NCBI GenBank assembly: GCA_045658805.1
Contig: JAZOVQ010000094.1
Span: 1 to 61,283 of the forward strand
From: Scatosoma sp045658805
GTDB taxonomy: Bacteria > Bacillota > Clostridia > Christensenellales > Borkfalkiaceae
Direction of reading: 5' to 3'
Length of the DNA stretch: 61,283 nucleotides
The position numbers and the translations under genes were made by a program. The notes under the pieces are model-generated. The model was not told where the DNA came from and searched no databases. It was given only the letters and a program-made list of their open reading frames with translations. The stretch's first letter is position 1. Every line of letters starts with the position of its first letter. Of the stretch, positions 25,582 through 34,324 are shown one piece after another.

Positions 25582-26778
25582 TTAATCTAACAGTTTAAAG
25601 CCGTAATCTCTCAACGCTTTTTTAATTTCGCAAATGTGTTCGAAGTTTCTCGTTTCCAAAACGATACGCAAATAGCACCCGTTTACGTCCGAGCCCTCAT
25701 TGGCTCTTTCGTGGTGGACGGACGTAACGTTACCGCCGAGGTCGGCGATAATACGGGAAACGTTTTTGAGCTGGCCGGGCTTATCCATAAGCTCAATCAT
25801 CAATTGACAGCTTCTGCCCGACATCAACAAACCACGCTTGATTACACGGGACAAAATGGTAACGTCTATATTACCGCCCGACAACAAGCAAACGGCTTTC
25901 TTGCCCTGCAAATCCACTTTGCCAAACATTGCCGCCGCAACCGCTACCGCGCCTGCGCCTTCGGTGACAAGCTTATGCTTTTCCATCAACGCAAGGATAG
26001 CCGCCGAAATTTCATCATCGGACACCGTTACAATTTCGTCTACGTATTTGCTGCACAATTCATACGTCAACGCGCCAGGCTTCTTCACAGCAATACCGTC
26101 GGCAATGGTCGATACGGAAGACAATTCTTCCACGCCGCCATGCTCTACCGAATTTTTCATGGAGGGCGCACCCTTTGCCTGCACACCATACACTTTCACT
26201 CTCGGATTGATAGTTTTTAAGGTATACGCAATACCCGAAATCAAACCGCCGCCGCCAATGGGCACCAACACAGCGTCCAAATCCGCAACTTGGTCAATAA
26301 TTTCCAACGCAATCGTGCCCTGCCCAGCCACTACGTCCTCGTCGTCGAAAGGGTGAATAAAGGTATATCCCTTTTCATCGCGAAGCTCCAGCGCGCGGTT
26401 GTAGGCGTCGTCGTATACGCCCTCTACAAGACACACTTCCGCGCCGTAGCTCTTGGTCGCTTCCACCTTGGAAATGGGCGCGCCGTCAGGCAAACAAATA
26501 ACCGCTTTAATGCCATTCTTTTGCGCCGCCAACGCTACGCCTTGCGCATGGTTGCCTGCCGAGCATGCAATAACCCCTCTTTCTCTTTCTTCCTTGCTAA
26601 GCTTGGACATTTTATAATAAGCGCCGCGCACCTTGAAGGAGCCCGTCACTTGTAAATTTTCCGTTTTTAAATACAAATCCGCGCCAGGGCAAAGCTTGGG
26701 GGCGTAAATTACGTCCGTTTTACGGGTTACACCTTTCAATACGTTGCTCGCTCTGTATACGTTATCAATCGTAAGCAT
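25582..26778 (-). CDS. ilvA: Threonine ammonia-lyase with ACT domain
   Basis: 398 residues. Converts threonine to 2-oxobutanoate and ammonia, the entry to isoleucine. The PLP lysine is in TGSFKVRGAYYK and the phosphate loop is PIGGGGLISGIAY. A single ACT-like domain fills about 325-398 (MIELMDKPGQLKNVSRIIAD). This length matches the TdcB-like short class rather than the 500-residue biosynthetic type with two regulatory repeats. Placement in the ilv-leu operon supports a biosynthetic role. Confidence 0.95.
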   Translation of the reverse strand: MLTIDNVYRASNVLKGVTRKTDVIYAPKLCPGADLYLKTENLQVTGSFKVRGAYYKMSKLSKEERERGVIACSAGNHAQGVALAAQKNGIKAVICLPDGAPISKVEATKSYGAEVCLVEGVYDDAYNRALELRDEKGYTFIHPFDDEDVVAGQGTIALEIIDQVADLDAVLVPIGGGGLISGIAYTLKTINPRVKVYGVQAKGAPSMKNSVEHGGVEELSSVSTIADGIAVKKPGALTYELCSKYVDEIVTVSDDEISAAILALMEKHKLVTEGAGAVAVAAAMFGKVDLQGKKAVCLLSGGNIDVTILSRVIKRGLLMSGRSCQLMIELMDKPGQLKNVSRIIADLGGNVTSVHHERANEGSDVNGCYLRIVLETRNFEHICEIKKALRDYGFKLLD

Positions 26779-26829
26779 ATTTGTTACTTCCTTACTTTTT
26801 GTTTTTCTCGTTTATCCTACCGTTGTCGC

Positions 26830-28017
26830 TTATAACAAGCTTTGAATAAATTGCTCCGCGCAACGCGCCGAACGATTGCCCTTTTTCAAAGCAAACGCTT
26901 CCGCTCTAATTTCCAATTCCTTTCCATCCATTTGCACACCGCAACGCGCCGCAAGCTGACGGACAATTTCCAAATACAACTTTTTGTCGGGTTTGGAGAA
27001 CAATACCACCAAGCCAAAACGTTCGGAAAGGGATAAGGTTTCCTGCAAGGTATCGTTTCTATGCACGTCGTCGCCGTCACGATCCCCAAAGGATTCCTTA
27101 ATAATATGTCTACGGTTGCTCGTCGCATAAATAACGGCGTTGTCCGCTTTCGCACTTGCCGAACCTTCCAGCGCCGCTTTCAGCATACTGAAATTATCAT
27201 CACTCTTGTTAAACGCCAAATCGTCAATGAAAATGATAAATTTCAAGGGGTTGCCGCTTACTTTGCCCATTACGTACGGCAAATAGCGAAGCTGGTCCTT
27301 GCGAAGCTCGATAAGGCGCACGCCCTCTTTGAAAAAGGCATTGGCAACCGCTTTTACCGTGGAAGATTTCCCTGCGCCCGCATCACCGCAAAGCAATACG
27401 TTTGCCGCAGGTCTGCCTTCGATAAACATTTGCGTATTTGTCACCACTTGCGCGCGTTCTTGCTCATAGCCAATAAACTGCGCCATCGTCGTTTTATCTG
27501 CGCTAACAATGGGCTCAATTTCCCCGTTATCGGACAAACGGAACATTCCGTAACCCGAAAAAATACCGTAGCCGTATTTACCGATATTTTGCAATCTATC
27601 TTCGTACACCCCACCCAGGTGCTTAACGAATGCATCAAACTGCGGTAATTCTTCCGCCGAAGTTTGCATATCTTCTGCAAAATCCGCAGGCGTTAAGCTT
27701 GCAAAATCGGTAAAGATTTCCAATTCTCTTTTTGCCGATTGTACAACGTTTTCATTGACGGAAAGCTTTGCCGCCACGCCTTTAACGTATACGTTTTCGT
27801 CTTCGGAAACCAGCTTTTCCGTAAGCGCCGTCAAGACGCCGCCCCCTTCGTAAATTTCCTTTACGAAAGCCGAGTACGCCTTGCGTTTCTCCGCGCCCTC
27901 CGTTTTATCAACGCGCATATATGCGAAAAACCGCTGAAACAGCGATTTCTCTATTACGTCGGCAAACACCGTCACGGTACAAAGCCGAAAATAAATGGTC
28001 TTTAATTTGTTATTCAT
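26830..28017 (-). CDS. DUF815 family AAA+ ATPase
   Basis: 395 residues. The C-terminal two thirds match the DUF815 ATPase group: NVLLCGDAGAGKSSTVKAVA (Walker A), FIIFIDDLAF (Walker B), the sensor-like VIYATSNRRHI and TLSLSERFGLVV. The first 180 residues are helical and less conserved. The cellular role of the family is unknown. It sits between leuB (12 bases) and ilvA (51 bases) in the branched-chain operon, without an obvious metabolic reason. Confidence 0.85.
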   Translation of the reverse strand: MNNKLKTIYFRLCTVTVFADVIEKSLFQRFFAYMRVDKTEGAEKRKAYSAFVKEIYEGGGVLTALTEKLVSEDENVYVKGVAAKLSVNENVVQSAKRELEIFTDFASLTPADFAEDMQTSAEELPQFDAFVKHLGGVYEDRLQNIGKYGYGIFSGYGMFRLSDNGEIEPIVSADKTTMAQFIGYEQERAQVVTNTQMFIEGRPAANVLLCGDAGAGKSSTVKAVANAFFKEGVRLIELRKDQLRYLPYVMGKVSGNPLKFIIFIDDLAFNKSDDNFSMLKAALEGSASAKADNAVIYATSNRRHIIKESFGDRDGDDVHRNDTLQETLSLSERFGLVVLFSKPDKKLYLEIVRQLAARCGVQMDGKELEIRAEAFALKKGNRSARCAEQFIQSLL

Positions 28018-28029
28018 ACTTTGCCTTTA

Positions 28030-29100
28030 TTACAAATTTTCAATAATCTTATCGGTCATCTCGTCGGTGGATAACGCAGGCGCGCCGTGCGCAAGATCCG
28101 CCGTCCTCCAGCCTGCTTCCAACGTTTTATCCACAGCCGCAACAATTTTTTCAGACGCTTCCACTTCGTTGAATGCATACAAAAGCATCATTGCCGCCGA
28201 CAAAATAGTAGCGATCGGGTTGGCTTTGCCCTGCCCTGCAATATCGGGCGCGGAGCCGTGAATAGGCTCGTACAAACCGCAGCTGCCGCCGCTAAGCGAA
28301 GCCGAGGGCAACATACCGATAGAGCCCGTAATTTGCGAAGCTTCGTCCGATAAAATGTCCCCAAACATATTGCTGGTTACGATAACGTCAAACTGCGACG
28401 GGTTGCGTACCAACTGCATTGCCGCATTGTCTACAAGCATATCCGCCACTTCCACGTCGGGATATTCCGCCGCGATTTCGTGCACGATTTTTCTCCAAAG
28501 ACGCGAAGTTTCCAAAACGTTCGCTTTGTCGATACTCGTCAACTTTTTACGGCGTTTTCTTGCCGTTTCAAAGGCCACGCGGACGATACGTTCAATTTCC
28601 ATACGGCTGTAACTTTCCGTGTCGAACGCCTCTTCGCCGTACTTGCCTTCTCTGTATCCTCTTTCGCCAAAATAGATACCGCCCGTCAATTCACGAACGA
28701 TCATAATATCAAATCCGTTTGCCACGATATCCTCACGCAAAGGGCATTCGCCCTTCAACGCAGGGTATAATTTTGCAGGGCGAAGGTTGGTAAACAAGCC
28801 CATCGCCGCGCGAATGCCAAGGAGTGCCTTTTCAGGGCGAAGGTGCCCAGGCAAGGTATCCCATTTCGGACCGCCTACCGCGCCAAGCAATACGCTATCG
28901 GACGCCAAGCAGCCTTCCACCGTTTCTTCAGGCAAGGGCTTACCGCAAGCGTCAATGGCGCAACCGCCGATAAGATAAGGCGTAAAGGTGAAGCTAATGT
29001 CACATTTTTTGCCCACCGCTTCCAATACGCGCGTCGCGCTCTCTACAATTTCAGGTCCGATACCGTCCCCTTTTAACAAACCGATTTTATAATTTTTCAT
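28030..29100 (-). CDS. leuB: 3-isopropylmalate dehydrogenase
   Basis: 356 residues. Oxidatively decarboxylates 3-isopropylmalate with NAD+. Family motifs: LKGDGIGPEIVE, VRELTGGIYFGERG, the Lys/Asp active-site stretch SIDKANVLETSRLW and DMLVDNAAMQLVRNP. The ATG at 29100 is chosen because GAGGTGAAT precedes it; an ATG 15 bases upstream is part of a dispersed-motif copy. It follows leuD by 24 bases. Confidence 0.97.
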   Translation of the reverse strand: MKNYKIGLLKGDGIGPEIVESATRVLEAVGKKCDISFTFTPYLIGGCAIDACGKPLPEETVEGCLASDSVLLGAVGGPKWDTLPGHLRPEKALLGIRAAMGLFTNLRPAKLYPALKGECPLREDIVANGFDIMIVRELTGGIYFGERGYREGKYGEEAFDTESYSRMEIERIVRVAFETARKRRKKLTSIDKANVLETSRLWRKIVHEIAAEYPDVEVADMLVDNAAMQLVRNPSQFDVIVTSNMFGDILSDEASQITGSIGMLPSASLSGGSCGLYEPIHGSAPDIAGQGKANPIATILSAAMMLLYAFNEVEASEKIVAAVDKTLEAGWRTADLAHGAPALSTDEMTDKIIENL

Positions 29101-29102
29101 AT

Positions 29103-29125
29103 TCACCTCGTACATGGTACCGTCT
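29103..29125 (-). repeat. Dispersed motif copy forming the leuB ribosome site
   Basis: Minus strand GACGGTACCATGTACGAGGT continues GAATATG. The GAGGTGAAT part doubles as the leuB Shine-Dalgarno, so this copy (or its mutations) has a translation role. Confidence 0.5.
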
Positions 29126-29619
29126 TATTTAATTTCGCCCGCTTGAATGGAAGCCACCAAGCCCCCGTTTTGAATAATTTTTTGTACAAACGCAGGAAAG
29201 GGTTGCGTTTTAAACTCGGCACCCGTCGTTTTGTTATAAATAACGCCGTTGTCCAAATCCGCTTCCACAATATCCCCGTCGGCAATCCCTGCTACCGCTT
29301 CGGGACATTCCAAAATTGCCAAACCGATATTGATAGAATTGCGATAGAAAATACGCGCAAAGCTGTTTGCGATAACAAGAGAAATGCCGCTTTCCTTAAT
29401 AGCAATAGGCGCATGCTCTCTCGACGAGCCGCAACCAAAATTGTAGCCTGCTACCATAATGTCGCCTGCCTGCACTTTGTTCTTGAAATCCTTATCAATG
29501 TCTTCCATACAATGGGAAGCCAATTCTTTTTTATCAATGGTATTGAGATAACGCGCAGGAATAATTACGTCCGTATCGACGTTGTCGCCGTATTTAATGG
29601 ATTTACCCGTAAATTTCAT
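29125..29619 (-). CDS. leuD: 3-isopropylmalate dehydratase, small subunit
   Basis: 164 residues. With LeuC it isomerises 2- to 3-isopropylmalate. The substrate loop NFGCGSSREHAPIAIKESG and IPARYLNT are present. The short length is that of the archaeal-type LeuD/HacB group. Its ATG follows the leuC stop directly (TAAATG), and its ribosome site GGAGGTAATG lies within the leuC end, so translation is coupled. Confidence 0.96.
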   Translation of the reverse strand: MKFTGKSIKYGDNVDTDVIIPARYLNTIDKKELASHCMEDIDKDFKNKVQAGDIMVAGYNFGCGSSREHAPIAIKESGISLVIANSFARIFYRNSINIGLAILECPEAVAGIADGDIVEADLDNGVIYNKTTGAEFKTQPFPAFVQKIIQNGGLVASIQAGEIK

Positions 29620-30882
29620 TTACATTACCTCCTTCGGGGAAGCGATTTTGCCCATAATTGCGCTTGCCGCCGCAACCGCAGGGGAAGCAAGATACACTTC
29701 CGATTTTACGTCGCCCATTCTGCCAACGAAGTTACGGTTGGTCGTTGCAACCGCTCTTTCGCCTGCCGCCAAAACGCCCATGTGTCCACCAAGACAAGGA
29801 CCGCAAGTCGGGGTGGAAACTACGCAGCCTGCTTCAATGAAAATCTTTAACAAGCCGTTTTCCGCCGCTTTCAAATAAATATCCTGCGTTGCGGGAATGA
29901 TAATAGCGCGAACGTGATCGGCAATCTTCTTGCCTTTCAAAATTTCCGCCGCTTCTTCGATATCTTTATAATGGCCGTTGGTGCAAGACCCGATAACTAC
30001 TTGGTCGATTTTGATATCGCCGATTTCGTCAAACGTCTTGGTGTTTTCAGGCAAGTGCGGGAACGCAACGGTGGATTGAATTTCGGACAAATCAATTTCG
30101 TACGTTTCGTCGTAAACCGCGTCCTCGTCCGCTTTAAACACCGTATAATCGGTTTTGCCGTGTTCTTTTGCGTACGCTTCCGTTTGCGCGTCCACTTCGA
30201 AAATGCCGTTCTTTGCACCTGCTTCAATTGCCATGTTGGCAATGGTCAAACGGTCGTATACGGTCAACGAGCTTACGCCTTCGCCGACGAATTCCATCGA
30301 ACGATACAACGCGCCGTCCACGCCGATTTTGCCGATAATGTGCAAAATTATGTCCTTACCCGACACGTATTTATTGAGCTTGCCTTTCAAAACGAATTTG
30401 ATTGCGGAAGGCACTTTAAACCAAGCTTTACCCGTTGCCATACCGCACGCCATATCCGTCGAGCCTACGCCCGTCGAAAACGCGCCAAGCGCGCCGTAGG
30501 TGCAAGTGTGGGAATCAGCACCGATAACTACGTCACCAGGACCAACCAAGCCCTTTTCAGGGAGCAAAGCGTGTTCAATACCCATTCGACCAACGTCGTA
30601 AAAATGGGTTACTTCGTGTTCTTTACAAAAGTCACGGCACATTTTGCATTGTACGGCAGCTTTAATATCTTTATTGGGGGCAAAGTGGTCCATAACCATA
30701 GTCACTTTGTCTTTGTCGTATACCGTTTTTGCGCCGATTTTTTCAAATTCTCTAATCGCTACGGGAGAGGTGATATCGTTACCTAAAACGCGGTCAAGAT
30801 TAACCAAAATCAATTGACCTGCTTCCACTTTCTCCAACCCTGCGTGTGCCGCAAGGATTTTTTGCGTCATTGTCATAGACAT
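29620..30882 (-). CDS. leuC: 3-isopropylmalate dehydratase, large subunit
   Basis: 420 residues from the ATG at 30882 (ribosome site AAGGAAAC); an upstream ATG is in a dispersed-motif copy. A [4Fe-4S] aconitase-family subunit with cluster ligands in GSCTNGHYKD and TPTCGPCLGGHMG, and the ADSHTCTYGALGAFSTG motif. Length and start (TMTQKILAAHAGLEKVEAGQ) fit the 420-residue LeuC/HacA class rather than the 470-residue enterobacterial type. A 500-base repeat-filled gap separates it from ilvD. Confidence 0.96.
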   Translation of the reverse strand: MSMTMTQKILAAHAGLEKVEAGQLILVNLDRVLGNDITSPVAIREFEKIGAKTVYDKDKVTMVMDHFAPNKDIKAAVQCKMCRDFCKEHEVTHFYDVGRMGIEHALLPEKGLVGPGDVVIGADSHTCTYGALGAFSTGVGSTDMACGMATGKAWFKVPSAIKFVLKGKLNKYVSGKDIILHIIGKIGVDGALYRSMEFVGEGVSSLTVYDRLTIANMAIEAGAKNGIFEVDAQTEAYAKEHGKTDYTVFKADEDAVYDETYEIDLSEIQSTVAFPHLPENTKTFDEIGDIKIDQVVIGSCTNGHYKDIEEAAEILKGKKIADHVRAIIIPATQDIYLKAAENGLLKIFIEAGCVVSTPTCGPCLGGHMGVLAAGERAVATTNRNFVGRMGDVKSEVYLASPAVAAASAIMGKIASPKEVM

Positions 30883-30908
30883 TGTTTTTGTTTCCTTTTT
30901 TATTGTTT

Positions 30909-30930
30909 TCAACCCGTACATGGTAGGGTG
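30909..30930 (-). repeat. Dispersed motif copy upstream of leuC
   Basis: Minus strand CACCCTACCATGTACGGGTT continues GAAAAC, 27 bases before the leuC start. CCATGTACG variant. Confidence 0.55.
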
Positions 30931-30984
30931 TTTTTGTTTTTTACTGTTTTGCGGAGAATATATCCGCTGTTCGCCTTTTCGGTG

Positions 30985-31160
30985 TTAAGGCGCGAGCAAA
31001 GCTTGCTTGTATGCGTCCGTTACCGCCTTGCGGCGTAAGATGGCTCCGCCATGATAACGCAAGCAAAGCTTGCTTGTTTTGGGTCCAGATCTTCTTATGG
31101 GCTCTCGCCCATACCCAGGCGAGGCTCCGCCTCTGCACTCCGCAAGGGACAATGCCCCTT
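30985..31160. repeat. Array of short hairpins in the ilvD-leuC gap
   Basis: Six or more small inverted repeats follow each other: AGCAAAGCTTGCT (30995-31007), CCGCCTTGCGG (31023-31033), ATGGCTCCGCCAT (31040-31052), CAAGCAAAGCTTGCTTG (31060-31076), GGGCTCTCGCCC (31099-31110) and GAGGCTCCGCCTC (31121-31133). Loops are three to four bases. The word AGCAAAGCTTGCTTGT occurs twice. No gene is supported here; apparent frames are only translations of the repeats. Confidence 0.7.
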
Positions 31161-31220
31161 AACCCCATACCATTAAACGAACGGTAACTGTAAACCGTCG
31201 ATGTTCAATCCTCAACTAAC

Positions 31221-31373
31221 CCGTTTTAAATACAAGGTCAAGCGGAACGCTTGCGAACGGTATCGGGATAGCGTTACCGCCCAATTACCAACGTTCTTGT
31301 TTTAAAAGTTGGATGCAACGGCACGTTGCCGGAACGCTTGCTGGATGCAACGGCACGTTGCCGGCACGTTGCC
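31221..31373. repeat. Compound intergenic repeat (GGATGCAACGGCACGTTGCC family)
   Basis: Contains AAATACAAGGTCAAGCGGAA, then TATCGGGATAGCGTTACC, then two copies of GGATGCAACGGCACGTTGCC at 31311 and 31343. The same words occur in the same order at 33151-33245 and 48001-48133. The second copy runs to 11 bases from the ilvD stop. Confidence 0.75.
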
Positions 31374-31383
31374 TTATACGTTT

Positions 31384-33042
31384 TTACTTATTCAAAATTG
31401 CGCCCTTGTCCGCCGACGAAACCTGCGCCGCATACCGCTTCAAATAACCGCTTACTTCTTTTTTCTTTAATACGGTTTCCGCTTTACGCTTCGCAATTTC
31501 TTCATCCGAAACTTTCAATTCAATCTTGTAATTGGGAATATCAATAGCGATAATATCACCGTCTTTTACGTATGCAATCATACCGCCAGCAACCGCTTCA
31601 GGGGATACGTGGCCAATGGATGCACCACGCGTTGCTCCCGAAAATCTACCGTCGGTGATAAGCGCTACGTCTTTATCCAAGCCCATACCCGCAATTGCCG
31701 ACGTCGGCGAAAGCATTTCACGCATACCAGGACCGCCCGAAGGACCTTCGTAACGGATTACCACTACGTCACCCTTAACGATTTTGCCTGCATAAATAGC
31801 TGCAATCGCTTCTTCTTCACTTTCATAAACCTTTGCAGGACCTTCGTGAACAAGCATTTCAGGCGCAACCGCCGCGCGTTTTACTACACAGCCGTCGGGC
31901 GCAAGGTTGCCTTTCAATACCGCGATCCCGCCCGTCTTGCCAAACGCGTTTTCGGGTTTTCTGATTACTTCTTCGTCGAAGTTGACTACCCCTTCCAGGT
32001 TTTCCTTCATGGTTTTGCCCGTTACGGTCATAACCGAAGTGTCCAAAAGGTTCAAATTTTCCAATTCCTTTAATACAGCGTACACGCCGCCTGCTTCGTT
32101 GAGGTCTTCCATATACGTAGGACCTGCAGGCGCCAAATGGCACAAGTTGGGCGTCTTTTCACTGATTGCATTCACTTCATCCAAATCGAAAGGAATACCG
32201 CATTCGTTTGCAATGGCAGGAAGGTGAAGCATACTGTTCGTCGAACAGCCAAGCGCCATGTCCGCCGTAATAGCGTTCTTGAGCGCCGCAGGCGTCATAA
32301 TGTCACGAGGACGAATGTTCTTTCTTACCAGCTCCATAATTTGCATACCTGCGTGTTTTGCAAGCTCGATACGCGCGGAATATACCGCAGGAATCGTACC
32401 GTTGCCACGCAAGCCCATACCCATAACTTCGGTCAAGCAATTCATAGAGTTTGCCGTGTACATACCCGAACACGAACCGCACGTAGGACATACTTTTTTC
32501 TCAAATTCGCACAGCTGTTCGTCGTTGATTTTGCCTGCGCTGTACGCGCCAACCGCTTCAAACATACTGGAAAGCGAACGCTTTTTACCGTTCACTCTGC
32601 CTGCGAGCATAGGCCCACCGCTAACAAATACAGTGGGAATATTCAATCTTGCCGCAGCCATCAAAAGCCCGGGCACGTTTTTATCGCAGTTAGGAATCAT
32701 AACCAACCCGTCAAAACCATGCGCTCTTACCATTGCTTCGGTGGAATCGGCAATCAAATCTCTCGTAACGAGGGAATATTTCATACCCGTATGTCCCATC
32801 GCAATACCGTCGCAAACGGTGATCGCAGGGAACATAATAGGCGTACCGCCAGCCATAGCAACGCCAAGCTTTACCGCATCGCAAATTTTATCAAGATTGA
32901 TATGCCCAGGTACAATTTCGTTGTACGAGCAAACAACGCCAATCAACGGACGAGCTTGTTCTTCTTCCGTATACCCAAGCGCATGATACAACGATCTATG
33001 CGGTGCGTTATGAAATCCATCTACTATTGTTTCTTTAATCAT
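31384..33042 (-). CDS. ilvD: Dihydroxy-acid dehydratase
   Basis: 552 residues. Iron-sulfur dehydratase giving the 2-keto acid precursors of valine and isoleucine. Cluster cysteines lie in GVVCSYNEI, MIPNCDKNVPGLL and VCPTCGSCSGMYTANSMNCL. GRFSGATRGASIGHVSPEA is the C-terminal signature. The start at 33042 has AGGTGAAAAT. It is flanked on both sides by repeat-bearing gaps (210 bases to ilvC, about 500 to leuC). Confidence 0.97.
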   Translation of the reverse strand: MIKETIVDGFHNAPHRSLYHALGYTEEEQARPLIGVVCSYNEIVPGHINLDKICDAVKLGVAMAGGTPIMFPAITVCDGIAMGHTGMKYSLVTRDLIADSTEAMVRAHGFDGLVMIPNCDKNVPGLLMAAARLNIPTVFVSGGPMLAGRVNGKKRSLSSMFEAVGAYSAGKINDEQLCEFEKKVCPTCGSCSGMYTANSMNCLTEVMGMGLRGNGTIPAVYSARIELAKHAGMQIMELVRKNIRPRDIMTPAALKNAITADMALGCSTNSMLHLPAIANECGIPFDLDEVNAISEKTPNLCHLAPAGPTYMEDLNEAGGVYAVLKELENLNLLDTSVMTVTGKTMKENLEGVVNFDEEVIRKPENAFGKTGGIAVLKGNLAPDGCVVKRAAVAPEMLVHEGPAKVYESEEEAIAAIYAGKIVKGDVVVIRYEGPSGGPGMREMLSPTSAIAGMGLDKDVALITDGRFSGATRGASIGHVSPEAVAGGMIAYVKDGDIIAIDIPNYKIELKVSDEEIAKRKAETVLKKKEVSGYLKRYAAQVSSADKGAILNK

Positions 33043-33098
33043 ATTTTCACCTATTATTGCGGTATTGTACCGCTTACGTTTGGTTTACTAAATGTTAT

Positions 33099-33127
33099 TT
33101 GTAGGGCGGGACTAGCCCACCCTACAA
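33099..33127. repeat. Hairpin repeat between ilvC and ilvD
   Basis: TTGTAGGGCGGGACTAGCCC continues ACCCTACAA: an 8-bp outer stem and GGG/CCC inner stem. On the plus strand it is followed by GATTTTTTT and looks like a terminator, but no plus-strand gene precedes it. Sequences of this type recur as short repeats in many bacteria. Confidence 0.6.
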
Positions 33128-33150
33128 GATTTTTTTGTGTTTTTCTCAAC

Positions 33151-33245
33151 GAACTATATCGGGATAGCGTTACCGTCCAAATACCAACTTTGTATCGTTG
33201 AAATACAAGGTCAAGCGGAACGCTTGGGAACGCTTACGCTTGCGT
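33151..33245. repeat. Second copy of the compound intergenic repeat
   Basis: TATCGGGATAGCGTTACCGT, then AAATACAAGGTCAAGCGGAA and two GGAACGCTT words, matching parts of 31221-31309. It ends eight bases before the ilvC stop. Confidence 0.7.
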
Positions 33246-33252
33246 TTTTACA

Positions 33253-34269
33253 TTAGTTGTTAATGAACTTTTCTTCGTCAGCCCAGCTGTACAACTTACG
33301 GATATCTCTACCAACTACTTCGGAAGGATGTTCAGCTGCAATCTTTCTCATTGCGTTGAAATGTACTTGCGAGCCTGCTTCGGACATATCAAGAAGGAAG
33401 TCTTTTGCAAACGTACCGTCTTGAATATCAGCAAGCACTTTCTTCATTGCTTTCTTCGTTTCTGCCGTGATAATCTTCGGACCAGTGATATAATCGCCGT
33501 ATTCAGCCGTGTTGGATACCGAATATCTCATACCTTCGAAACCGCTTTGATAGATAAGGTCAACGATCAATTTCATTTCGTGGATACATTCAAAGTATGC
33601 GTTTCTGGGATCATAGCCAGCTTCTACAAGCGTTTCATAACCAGCTTGCATCAATGCGCAAACACCGCCGCAAAGCACTGCTTGTTCACCGAAAAGGTCG
33701 GTTTCCGTTTCCGTACGGAAGTTCGTTTCCAAAACGCCTGCTCTTGCACCGCCGATACCAAGCGCGTATGCCAAACCAATTTCCAAAGCGTCGCCCGTTG
33801 CATCTTGTTCAACTGCGATAAGACAAGGCACGCCTTTACCAACTTGATATTCGCTGCGAACGGTGTGGCCAGGGCCCTTGGGCGCTACCATGATAACGTT
33901 TACGTCCTTCGGGGGCTTAATGCAGCCAAAGTGAATGTTGAAACCGTGCGCAAATGCCAAGGTCTTACCTTCGGTAAGGTTGGGTTCGATGCTTTCTTTG
34001 TAAAGCTTCGCTTGCTTTTCATCGTTGATAAGAATCATAATAATGTCAGCAATTTTAGCTGCTTCTGCGGAGGTCATAACCTTCAAGCCTTGCTTTTCAG
34101 CTTTTGCCCAGCTCTTGCTGCCTTCATACAAACCAACCACTACGTTTACGCCCGATTCTTTAAGGTTCAAAGCGTGTGCGTGGCCTTGCGAACCGTAACC
34201 GATAATCGCAACCGTTTTGCCGTTAAGTTTGTTCAAATCACAATCCTGTTGATAATAGATGTTAGCCAT
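33253..34269 (-). CDS. ilvC: Ketol-acid reductoisomerase, class I
   Basis: 338 residues. Isomerises and reduces acetolactate or acetohydroxybutyrate. The Rossmann motif is VAIIGYGSQGHAHALNLKES and the C-terminal knotted domain contains GGVCALMQAGYETLVEAGYD and the Glu-rich metal region. Length is that of the short class I enzyme. It follows ilvN by 55 bases. Confidence 0.98.
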   Translation of the reverse strand: MANIYYQQDCDLNKLNGKTVAIIGYGSQGHAHALNLKESGVNVVVGLYEGSKSWAKAEKQGLKVMTSAEAAKIADIIMILINDEKQAKLYKESIEPNLTEGKTLAFAHGFNIHFGCIKPPKDVNVIMVAPKGPGHTVRSEYQVGKGVPCLIAVEQDATGDALEIGLAYALGIGGARAGVLETNFRTETETDLFGEQAVLCGGVCALMQAGYETLVEAGYDPRNAYFECIHEMKLIVDLIYQSGFEGMRYSVSNTAEYGDYITGPKIITAETKKAMKKVLADIQDGTFAKDFLLDMSEAGSQVHFNAMRKIAAEHPSEVVGRDIRKLYSWADEEKFINN

Positions 34270-34324
34270 AATTTTTTTCTTCCTTTATAAAATATTTTTT
34301 TCTTTTTTAATGTTAACGGAGCCG

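Noticed and set aside
31000..31160. CRISPR-like array in the ilvD-leuC gap
   Set aside because: The inverted repeats differ from each other and there are no equal-length spacers or cas genes.
30941..31168. A 75-residue frame in the ilvD-leuC gap
   Set aside because: It is only a translation of the hairpin array; no ribosome site and no family.
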